From NCBI GenBank assembly GCA_017415005.1, contig JAFQJK010000030.1, positions 1 to 36,575 of the forward strand: a stretch of 36,575 nt of DNA. Reading direction: 5' to 3'. Shown here in pieces: positions 1-6,826 of this stretch; the stretch's first letter is position 1; the number at the start of each line of letters is the position of its first letter. Position numbers and translations under genes: made by a program. This stretch comes from Rikenellaceae bacterium. GTDB lineage: Bacteria; Bacteroidota; Bacteroidia; Bacteroidales; Rikenellaceae. Under the pieces are notes generated by a model. That model was not told where the DNA came from and ran no database searches. It saw only the letters and a program-made list of their open reading frames with translations.

Positions 1-108
1 ACATTCAACAGGTTACTTTATCTATCCGAATTTTTCCGCTATTACGCAAGTTATCACTATCTTTGACTTCGTCTTAGACAGGATGCGCCCCGGACAAGCT
101 CAAACACG

Positions 109-140
109 TTTGGCTTGCCGCTCGGCTTTCACTATCTTTG
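109..140 (+). promoter_or_regulatory. Bacteroidetes-type promoter of the DMT transporter gene
   Basis: TTTG at 109-112, a 20-nt spacer, then TATCTTTG at 133-140 matches the Bacteroidetes sigma-ABfr consensus (TTTG-N19/20-TAnnTTTG). A second TATCTTTG lies at 58-65 without a clear -33 box and may be an additional upstream promoter. The ATG at 233 lies about 90 nt downstream. Confidence 0.65.
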
Positions 141-232
141 TAGAAGATAGGATACGGTTCGGCAATCCGCCGGAAAACAGGTTCCCTCCGATCGCCCTCG
201 TCGTTCACTATTTCTGCCACAAACCCCGGTAT

Positions 233-1180
233 ATGAACGCCAAAGTCAAAGGCTATGTGCTGGCAGCCGTCGCTGCCGCGACATACGGTATGAATCCGCT
301 GTTCGCGCTCCCGTTGTATAAGGAGGGTATGGACCCCGATTCGGTGCTTTTCTTCAGGTACCTGTTCGCCATTCCGATCCTCGGGGCGATGATCAGGGCG
401 CGCGGCCGGAACTTCCGGCTCCAGCGTCGGGAGATACTGCCGTTGATGGCCATGGGCCTGCTGGTCTCCGTTTCCTCGCTGACCCTGTTCCTGAGCTACA
501 ACTATATGGATGCCGGGATCGCATCGACGTTGCTTTTCATCTACCCGGTCATGGTCGCCGTGATCATGGCGCTCGGCTTCAGGGAGCGGCTGACCTTTCA
601 GGGCGTTTTCTGCATCCTGATGTCGCTGTGCGGTATCGCGTTGCTTTACCGGGGCGGCGACGGCTCGACGCTCAGTCTCACGGGGACGATCCTGGTCATG
701 GTCTCGGCACTCTCGTACGCGATCTATATCGTGGGCGTCAACCGGTCTTTCCTCAAGGATATGGCGACCCTCAAGCTGACATTTTACGTGCTGGTTTTCG
801 GGCTGCTCCTGTTCCTTGTCCGCGTGGATTTCGGCCAGAGCCTTCATGGGGTCGACCGGTGGTATCTCTGGGGTAACCTGGTCGCGCTGGCCGTATTCCC
901 CACGGCCATCTCTTTCCTCTGTACGACCTCGGCGGTCAAGTATATCGGCTCAACGCCGACGGCCATCCTCGGGGCGCTGGAGCCCGTGACGGCGGTGTTC
1001 TTCGGCGTTGCGGTTTTCGGCGAGCGGCTTTCGCCGCGCCTGGTGGCCGGCATCGTGCTGATTGTCCTTGCCGTGACGCTGTTGGTGGCGGGGAGTGACC
1101 TGACGACCTATCTCGTGCGTTTCCGGAAGCTTTTCCCGAGGCTGCCGCTCCGGAAGAAAGGTCCGCGCCAGGCCGGTTGA
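233..1180 (+). CDS. DMT superfamily transporter (EamA family)
   Basis: A 315-residue polytopic inner-membrane protein with about ten hydrophobic helices, the usual size and layout of an EamA/RhaT-type drug/metabolite transporter (two repeats of five helices). The first half starts with a helix around AAVAAATYGMNPLF. The second contains the conserved stretch ending SAVKYIGSTPTAILGALEPV, typical of EamA repeat 2, followed by FFGVAVFGERLSP. The substrate cannot be told from sequence. The reading frame stays open upstream to an ATG at 83, but residues before 233 are not hydrophobic and would lie at the predicted promoter, so the ATG at 233 is chosen. It stands alone, with about 290 nt before the next gene. 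Confidence 0.88.
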   Translation: MNAKVKGYVLAAVAAATYGMNPLFALPLYKEGMDPDSVLFFRYLFAIPILGAMIRARGRNFRLQRREILPLMAMGLLVSVSSLTLFLSYNYMDAGIASTLLFIYPVMVAVIMALGFRERLTFQGVFCILMSLCGIALLYRGGDGSTLSLTGTILVMVSALSYAIYIVGVNRSFLKDMATLKLTFYVLVFGLLLFLVRVDFGQSLHGVDRWYLWGNLVALAVFPTAISFLCTTSAVKYIGSTPTAILGALEPVTAVFFGVAVFGERLSPRLVAGIVLIVLAVTLLVAGSDLTTYLVRFRKLFPRLPLRKKGPRQAG

Positions 1181-1276
1181 CCTGCGCTGGCGACCGTTGC
1201 CGGTGTCGTGGTGTCTTCCGGCATGGGGCTGATGACGGTCCTGTATGCCGGATGGTCGGGTGGGGCGCCCCGCGGC

Positions 1277-1295
1277 GATCGGTGCCTGACCGATC
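1277..1295 (+). other. Short hairpin in the gap after the transporter gene
   Basis: GATCGGT (1277-1283) and ACCGATC (1289-1295) form a perfect 7-bp inverted repeat with a 5-nt loop. No U-tract follows, so it is not a canonical intrinsic terminator. The rest of 1181-1470 shows no gene. A weak -7-like TAACTTGC lies at 1439-1446, ahead of the next gene. Confidence 0.35.
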
Positions 1296-1470
1296 CCGGG
1301 CCGGTGATCCCATTGCGCAGGACTGCCGGTACGGTCCGCTTGCCGTTCGGCGCCGGCCGTATCGGGTCCTGTCGCTGCCGGTCCGCAGGGACGACGTATG
1401 TTTGCGCCCCTCCGGACCGGGTATCCGGAGAGTTGTTGTAACTTGCTTCGACCGTTTGCGTTGGATGCCT

Positions 1471-2121
1471 ATGAACTATCTGGCCCACATATTCCTCTCC
1501 GGTTCCGATCCTCAGGTCCGGCTCGGCAACTTCATCGGCGATGCCGTGAAGGGTGCCGCCTACCGCGGCTATCCACCCGCCATGCGCAACGGGATCCTGC
1601 TGCACCGGGCGATCGACGCTTATACCGATACCCATCCGGCGGTCCGGTCGCTGCTCCACGGGCTCAAGCCCCGCTTCGGACGTTACTCGGGCATGCTGCT
1701 CGATATCTATTTCGATTACCTGCTTGCCTCCCGGTTCGATGTGTTCTCCGCTGTCCCGCTCCGACGGTTCGCCCGCGGCTTCTATCTCTCCATGATCCGT
1801 TACCGCCATCGCCTTCCTGCCCGTATCAGGCGCTTTATGTGGCATTTTATCGGGACCGGGCGCCTCGGCAGGTATGCGACGGAGGCAGGCATCCGCGAGT
1901 CGCTTTCCATTATGGTCCGCGTACGCAATATCGACATTTCCGTCGATGAGGCGATGGACTATCTCGCTGTCCATGAGGAGGAGTTGCAGGACGTCTTCTT
2001 CCCGTTCTTTGCCGCGTTGCAGGCCTATGCCGCCGCTTGTCTGCATGAGCTGGAGCAGGGGAGCATATCCCCGGGGGGCCGGACCGTCGGGTCTGCCCGG
2101 AAAGACTCTCTCCTCCCATGA
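1471..2121 (+). CDS. Acyl carrier protein phosphodiesterase (AcpH/DUF479 family)
   Basis: A 216-residue protein of the AcpH family, which removes the 4'-phosphopantetheine arm from holo-ACP and so turns over the fatty-acid synthesis carrier. Family signatures are the start MNYLAHIFLS, GNFIGD with Asp24 (the position of the catalytic Asp24 in E. coli AcpH), GILLHRAIDAYTDTHP at about 42-57, and DIYFDYLLA. The usual length is about 195 residues; this copy has a polar extension after the last helix (ISPGGRTVGSARKDSLLP). An in-frame ATG six bases upstream (1465) is an equally possible start. The frame also stays open far upstream, but that part shows no family similarity. It stands alone. Confidence 0.85.
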   Translation: MNYLAHIFLSGSDPQVRLGNFIGDAVKGAAYRGYPPAMRNGILLHRAIDAYTDTHPAVRSLLHGLKPRFGRYSGMLLDIYFDYLLASRFDVFSAVPLRRFARGFYLSMIRYRHRLPARIRRFMWHFIGTGRLGRYATEAGIRESLSIMVRVRNIDISVDEAMDYLAVHEEELQDVFFPFFAALQAYAAACLHELEQGSISPGGRTVGSARKDSLLP

Positions 2122-2486
2122 GCGTTTGCCTGCACGGGCCCTGCGGCCGGTTACGATAGGCCGTGATAACGGCGGCGAGCCGCGGGACTGTCGGGACGTT
2201 CATCCCCGGCAGCGCATGTTCCGGCCGTCGGTAGCTTCTCGTTGCATGCGGTCACGGACGCCTGTGGCCGTATCCGTTGCCGTCCGCCTTTCGCGTCGGG
2301 TTGCATCAGGTCGTCTTTTGCCGGTTCGTGGCCCGGTTTCAGCTCCGTCAGCCTGTGGGCGGAAGTGGCCTCTCCCCCGGAATATGCCACCGGTTGAGGC
2401 CGGGTGGAGATACTCCCCTCGTGTGGTGTATGCTGCCGCGACCGTTTTGCGTGGCCGGCGGCCGCCTTCCTTCACTCCCGGGTGCC
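2122..2486. other. Gene-free gap between convergent genes
   Basis: This stretch lies between the ACP phosphodiesterase stop and the stop of the opposing DUF2461 gene. ORFs here are short, change frame freely and show no family resemblance. The + strand is pyrimidine-rich. I see no hairpin with a U-tract, so termination may be factor-dependent. Confidence 0.5.
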
Positions 2487-3164
2487 CTACATCTCTTCGA
2501 GCGCGTAGCGGGCCGCCCGGTTGATCAGGTCGTTGAACGGTTTGGCCTTACGGAATGCGGCCACGGTCTTTTTCAGCAGGTCCGGGCTCTCTATGAAGGC
2601 GTTGTCTACATGCTTCTCGAGGTATATATCCTTGAGCTTGAGGTACTCGGCCATCGGGCTGTCCGCCGCGAACCCGGCCGGGACGCGCTTGAGCTTGCTC
2701 TCTTCGCAGATGCGGAATCCTGCGGCTTTATGGATCGTGGCCTCGAACTCCGCGCCGTTGTCCTCGATCTCTTCGCGGATGCTGCGCAGTACCTTGGGCT
2801 CGGGCATATACATGCCGACCGAGAGCAGGCTTCCGCCGAAGAACCCGTCGCCGCGCGGCTCGACATGGAAGTAGTAGCCCGAGAGGCCCGACTTCTTGCC
2901 GCCGGGGCAGACGTAGGCGCCCATATGGGTCTTGTACGGGTCCTTGTTGGCACTGAAGCGCGTGTCGCGGTAGATACGGTAGGTGCACTCCTTTGACGTG
3001 AGGCCGGCCACCGACGGGTCGAACCCGGCGATGCCTGCGATCAGTCCCTCGGTGAACGCGTCGAATTCCTCCTTCACGGCGAGGTACCATGCCTTATTTT
3101 GCTCGAACCACTCCCGGTTGTTGTGCAGCCTGACGGCAGCCAGAAATTCCAGTACGTTTTTCAT
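2487..3164 (-). CDS. DUF2461 (TIGR02453) family protein
   Basis: A 225-residue soluble protein of the DUF2461 family, widespread in Bacteroidetes and of unknown biochemical function. The family landmarks are present in order: HNNREWFEQNKAWY (residues 14-27), YRIYRDTRFSANKDPYKTH (62-80), then YYFHVEPRGDGFFGGS (97-112) with the glycine-rich loop. Length is normal for the family. It has its own -7-type promoter just upstream on the minus strand and is convergent with the ACP phosphodiesterase gene, so it is probably monocistronic. The start ATG gives the canonical N-terminal helix MKNVLEFL. Confidence 0.88.
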   Translation of the reverse strand: MKNVLEFLAAVRLHNNREWFEQNKAWYLAVKEEFDAFTEGLIAGIAGFDPSVAGLTSKECTYRIYRDTRFSANKDPYKTHMGAYVCPGGKKSGLSGYYFHVEPRGDGFFGGSLLSVGMYMPEPKVLRSIREEIEDNGAEFEATIHKAAGFRICEESKLKRVPAGFAADSPMAEYLKLKDIYLEKHVDNAFIESPDLLKKTVAAFRKAKPFNDLINRAARYALEEM

Positions 3165-3195
3165 TGCTTGGTCTTTTCTTTATGGATCTTTTCTA

Positions 3196-3203
3196 CAAAG
3201 GTA
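3196..3203 (-). promoter_or_regulatory. -7 element of the DUF2461 gene
   Basis: On the minus strand this reads TACCTTTG, a perfect match to the Bacteroidetes TAnnTTTG box, 31 nt before the ATG of the DUF2461 gene. No clear TTTG box is visible at the -33 position. Confidence 0.55.
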
Positions 3204-3398
3204 GTAAAGTTTTGGTCGCGCTTTGCTTCCCGGCCGGACGATGCGTTTTTTGCCGGCCGGGCCCGCTTCTTTCGGGTTTTCGGTGGTCGTGCATTCGGCC
3301 GCGCCGGGTCCGGGCCGTTACCGGGTTTCGGGCAACGGCCCGGAGTGCTATCGGCCTGTCCGTTATCATTTCGTGTGTGGAAATCCGGCGATAATCAT

Positions 3399-3406
3399 TA
3401 TCTTTA
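3399..3406 (+). promoter_or_regulatory. Probable -7 element of the glycosyltransferase gene
   Basis: TATCTTTA is one base from the TAnnTTTG consensus and lies about 90 nt upstream of the glycosyltransferase start. The -33 box is not evident. Confidence 0.4.
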
Positions 3407-3497
3407 TCCTCCGGAAGCCGGACGGGTCCGTGGCATTCGGGTGCCGTATGCCGGCCCCGCCCGGGTTTCCGTGATGCCATACCATGTATTCAATGCC

Positions 3498-4451
3498 ATG
3501 AAAACAGCTGTTCTGTTCCTGATATTCAACCGCCCCGATACGGCCGGGCAGGTCTTCGGTGCGATCCGCGAGGCTCGTCCCCCGCGCCTTTACGTCGCTG
3601 CCGACGGACCGCGCGCCGACCGTCCAGGCGAGGCCGAGAAGTGTGCCCGCACGCGTGCCATCATCGACCGGGTCGACTGGCCCTGCGAGGTACACCGCCT
3701 GTTCCGCGACGAGAACCTGGGCTGCGGCCGTGCCGTGAGCGGGGCGATCGGCTGGTTTTTCGAACACGAGCCCGAGGGGATCGTCCTCGAGGACGATTGC
3801 CTGCCGCACCCCGATTTTTTTCCCTATTGCGAGCAGATGCTCGATCGTTACCGCGACGATCCGCGCGTGATGTTCATCTCGGGCCGTAACTACCTGTTCG
3901 ACGGGGCGGGGGAGCGACCGGCCGACGGGCGTCCCCCCGTGTCCTACTATTTTTCGGCCTTCAACCATGTCTGGGGCTGGGCTGCGTGGCGAAGGACGTG
4001 GGAGGTGTATGACTTCACGCTCGCTGCCAAGACGCCCGGCCAGTTCGACCGGGTCGTGCGCCGCTATTTCTCGGACAAGCACGCTATCCGTTTCTGGAAC
4101 ATCATTTTCCGCAAGATGAAGCTCGGGATGATCGATACGTGGGATTACCAGTTCACCATCTCGCTCTGGTTTGCGGGTGGGCTGAGCGTGATCCCGTATA
4201 CCAACCTGGTGCGCAACATCGGGTTCGATGCCGAGGCCACCCATACACACGATGCCGACAAGCGGGTCAAGGCCCACGATGCCCGCCCGATCCTCCCGCT
4301 GGTCCACAACGACCGGGTCGAGCAGGACCGCGCGGCCGACGAGCGCCATATGCGCGTTTTCCAACGCGTGCGTGTCTCCCCGTTACGTTACGCCAAGCAT
4401 TGCCTGCGCTACAAGCTTCGCAGCCGCCGCCTTGCGCATCCCGCCCGTTAG
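3498..4451 (+). CDS. Glycosyltransferase, GT2-like nucleotide-diphospho-sugar transferase
   Basis: A 317-residue GT-A-fold glycosyltransferase of the type often annotated as family 2 or nucleotide-diphospho-sugar transferase. The N-terminal strand FLIFNRPDT and the segment PPRLYVAADGPR are characteristic. The acidic motif VLEDDCLPHPDFF (about residues 94-106) supplies the DxD-like metal/nucleotide-sugar site. HVWGWAAWRRTW in the middle is a further family signature. The donor and acceptor are unknown; a role in a surface glycan is an inference. ATG 3498 gives the canonical start MKTAVLF; an in-frame ATG at 3474 would add eight residues. No neighbouring glycan genes are present, so it is an orphan glycosyltransferase. 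Confidence 0.82.
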   Translation: MKTAVLFLIFNRPDTAGQVFGAIREARPPRLYVAADGPRADRPGEAEKCARTRAIIDRVDWPCEVHRLFRDENLGCGRAVSGAIGWFFEHEPEGIVLEDDCLPHPDFFPYCEQMLDRYRDDPRVMFISGRNYLFDGAGERPADGRPPVSYYFSAFNHVWGWAAWRRTWEVYDFTLAAKTPGQFDRVVRRYFSDKHAIRFWNIIFRKMKLGMIDTWDYQFTISLWFAGGLSVIPYTNLVRNIGFDAEATHTHDADKRVKAHDARPILPLVHNDRVEQDRAADERHMRVFQRVRVSPLRYAKHCLRYKLRSRRLAHPAR

Positions 4452-4780
4452 GGGGCGGTCGGGCTCCTCTGGCGTCAGGCCGTCGCCGCCGTACCGGGCG
4501 GCCCCAGGGGGCCGGCTGGTGCCGAATGAGGACGTTCCGTTGCTCTCATGCTTTCCTTTGCGCCGGGCCTGTTGCTGTAAGCGTTGTAGGCGTGCCGTTG
4601 CTTTGGCCTGCTTCCACTCCTCTTGACAGCTCCTTCCTCGCCTTGCGCTTTTTGCCCGGCTCCGGCATTGGCGCGATCCCTGCATGGGCCGGCGCGGCTT
4701 GGCCTGCACGATTCCCGTCCCCCGCATTTTCCCGGCGAAAAGATTACGCCGGCGTTTCGGCCAATCCCGTTTTCTTTTCG
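4452..4780. other. Gene-free gap upstream of rnpB
   Basis: No convincing coding region is seen between the glycosyltransferase and the rnpB promoter. Short ORFs here are compositional and match no family I recognise. No intrinsic terminator is obvious. Confidence 0.5.
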
Positions 4781-4788
4781 TATCTTTG
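4781..4788 (+). promoter_or_regulatory. -7 element of rnpB
   Basis: TATCTTTG is a perfect Bacteroidetes -7 box. It ends 6 nt before the first base of the predicted P1 helix of RNase P RNA, so transcription would start right at the mature 5' end. A TTTC at 4755-4758 is a poor -33 candidate. Confidence 0.65.
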
Positions 4789-4794
4789 CGGCCA

Positions 4795-5187
4795 GACACA
4801 GCAGGGAGGTCCTGCCGCTGCCCGCTTCGGCGGGGGGAGGAAAGTCCGGGCAACACAGAGCACCGTCCTTCTTAACGGGAAGATCTTCGCGAGGGGATAG
4901 TCGTGTAACAGAGAACGACCGCCCGGGGTCACGAGCTGATTCCCAGGGTAAGGGTGAAAAGGCGGGGTAAGAGCCCACCGGGGCGTGTGGCGACACGCGC
5001 TGCCGTACACCTGACGGGTTGCAAGACCATGTACACCGGCGCATTGTAGGGCTGCTCGCCCGATGCCGGGGGGTAGGTTGCTGACGATCTTGCGGGTGAC
5101 CGCAAGGCTAGATAAATGGCAGGGGCCCGCGCCGGCGTGAGCCGGTGCGGGTACAGAACCCGGCTTATACGCCCTGCTGTGTCTTTT
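4795..5187 (+). ncRNA. rnpB: RNase P RNA, bacterial type A
   Basis: This is the catalytic RNA of ribonuclease P, which removes 5' leaders from pre-tRNAs. Universally conserved core blocks are visible in order: GAGGAAAGTCCGGGC (CR-I, about 4838-4852), CAGAGA near 4909, GTAAGAGCCCACCGG (about 4968-4982), and the 3' ACAGAACCCGGCTTA (about 5153-5167). The ends are fixed by a 12-bp P1 helix: GACACAGCAGGG at 4795-4806 pairs perfectly with CCCTGCTGTGTC at 5172-5183. A run of T follows at once, so P1 may double as part of the transcription stop. The total of about 390 nt is normal. Exact ends are inferred from P1 and the promoter. Confidence 0.96.
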
Positions 5188-5189
5188 TT

Positions 5190-5494
5190 ATCCGCATATT
5201 ACCGGTTTGTGCCGGTGCGTTCTTTGATTCGATGCGGCTTTCGCTTCGTGCCTGTCCTCACGGGCTATGTGTCCGTTCATGCGTCATGTCTGCAGCCGGT
5301 CTCCGTGCCGGCCCGACATGCAGCGCTGGCTGCCGGGCCGGCACGATCTGAGCTTCGGCAGACGGCGTCGTCGCTCCCTGACTTTCCCTGCGCGATATGC
5401 CTGCCCTCCGAATCGTTGACGTGCCTGCCGTCCGTACCCGATATTCCAACCTGCCCGCATCCCCGGCCCCGGCCGCCGCGGCTTTCCGTTCCGA
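5190..5494. other. Gene-free gap between rnpB and queA
   Basis: About 300 nt of C/T-rich sequence with no family-like coding region; the ORF running through rnpB into this gap is an artefact. No perfect TAnnTTTG box was found, so the queA promoter is not located. Confidence 0.45.
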
Positions 5495-6814
5495 ATGACC
5501 ATGCGACACGACGACGTACGTATTTCCGACTATAACTATCCGCTCCCCGACGAGCGGATCGCCCGGTTCCCGCTTGCCGAGCGCGACCATTCCAGGCTGC
5601 TCGTTTACCGGGCGGGCGATATATCCGAGCGCCGTTTCGATGCGATCGGCGAGGTGCTCCCCGCCGGTTCGCTGCTCGTGTTCAACAATACGCGCGTGAT
5701 CCATGCCCGTTTGCAGTTCTTCAAGGAGACAGGTGCTCGCATCGAGATCTTCTGCCTCGAGCCGCTCGCCCCGGCCGACTACGAGCGTGCTTTTGCCGTC
5801 CGCGGACGCTGCCGCTGGAGCTGCATGGTCGGTAACCTCAAAAAGTGGAAGGAAGGGCGGCTCCATATCCGCTTTACGTACGAGGGTGGGGAGTATATAC
5901 TTTCGGCCGAGCGCCACGGTCCCCACGGCACCGGACACGAGGTCGAGTTCGCATGGGATGCCCCGCTGGCTTTCGGACAGCTGCTCGAATTGCTGGGCCG
6001 CATTCCGATCCCGCCGTACCTTAACCGTGAGAGCACAGATGAGGACAATTCGCGCTATCAGACCGTCTATGCCCGCTTCGAGGGGTCGGTGGCGGCTCCT
6101 ACGGCGGGTCTCCATTTCTCGACCGGCCTGATCGACCGGCTCCGGGATGAGGGGGTTCTGTTCGATGAAGTGACGCTTCATGTAGGTGCGGGTACTTTCC
6201 TGCCTGTCAAGTCCGATGATGTTACGCAGCACCATATGCATACCGAGCATTTCGAGATTACGCTCGGTACGCTCGACCGTCTGATTGCCGCGCTCGACGG
6301 TACCCCGTCGGGTCGTGCCGGTGCCGGGTTTACAAAAGTAAACCGGTCGTTACCCGCAGCGGATCCGGTCTCTGGCGGCACAGCCGTGCCGGCCGCTCCG
6401 GGCCATGTCGTGGCCGTAGGGACGACCAGCGTCCGCACGCTCGAGTCGCTCGCCGCGCTGGGCTGGCGCGTGATGCAGGGGGGCGATCCGCAGTCCGATC
6501 GTACGGTCGGGCAATGGGAGATATACGACATTCCGGTCGGGGTGACCGGCGCCGACATGCTCCGTGCCCTGGCCGGTTACATGCGGCAACACGATCTGCG
6601 GCACCTGCAGGCAGCCACGCAGATCATGATCATGCCGGGCTACCGCTTCCGCGTGGTGCGCGCGATCGTCACCAACTTCCACCAGCCCCAGAGTACGCTA
6701 CTGCTGCTCGTATCGGCGTTTGTCGGCGGTGACTGGCGCCGTATCTACGACTATGCCCTGGGCGGCGGATTCCGCTTCCTGAGCTATGGCGACAGCTCGA
6801 TCCTGATTCCTTGA
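5495..6814 (+). CDS. queA: S-adenosylmethionine:tRNA ribosyltransferase-isomerase
   Basis: QueA transfers and isomerises the ribosyl part of SAM onto preQ1 at tRNA position 34, giving epoxyqueuosine. The 439-residue product is full length for the Bacteroidetes form. Hallmarks are SDYNYPLPDERIA at the N terminus, LVFNNTRVI (61-69), PTAGLHF (about 201-207), HVGAGTFLPV (229-238), and TNFHQPQSTLLLLVSAF (393-409). A low-complexity Ala/Pro/Gly segment of about 30 residues sits before VVAVGTTSVRTLES. Starts at 5495 or 5501 are both possible. The next gene begins 12 nt after the stop, so the two are probably cotranscribed. Confidence 0.96.
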   Translation: MTMRHDDVRISDYNYPLPDERIARFPLAERDHSRLLVYRAGDISERRFDAIGEVLPAGSLLVFNNTRVIHARLQFFKETGARIEIFCLEPLAPADYERAFAVRGRCRWSCMVGNLKKWKEGRLHIRFTYEGGEYILSAERHGPHGTGHEVEFAWDAPLAFGQLLELLGRIPIPPYLNRESTDEDNSRYQTVYARFEGSVAAPTAGLHFSTGLIDRLRDEGVLFDEVTLHVGAGTFLPVKSDDVTQHHMHTEHFEITLGTLDRLIAALDGTPSGRAGAGFTKVNRSLPAADPVSGGTAVPAAPGHVVAVGTTSVRTLESLAALGWRVMQGGDPQSDRTVGQWEIYDIPVGVTGADMLRALAGYMRQHDLRHLQAATQIMIMPGYRFRVVRAIVTNFHQPQSTLLLLVSAFVGGDWRRIYDYALGGGFRFLSYGDSSILIP

Positions 6815-6826
6815 CCTTTGCTTTCG

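Noticed and set aside
5116..5535. 139-codon ORF running from rnpB into queA
   Set aside because: It overlaps the conserved 3' part of RNase P RNA and has no protein-like features.
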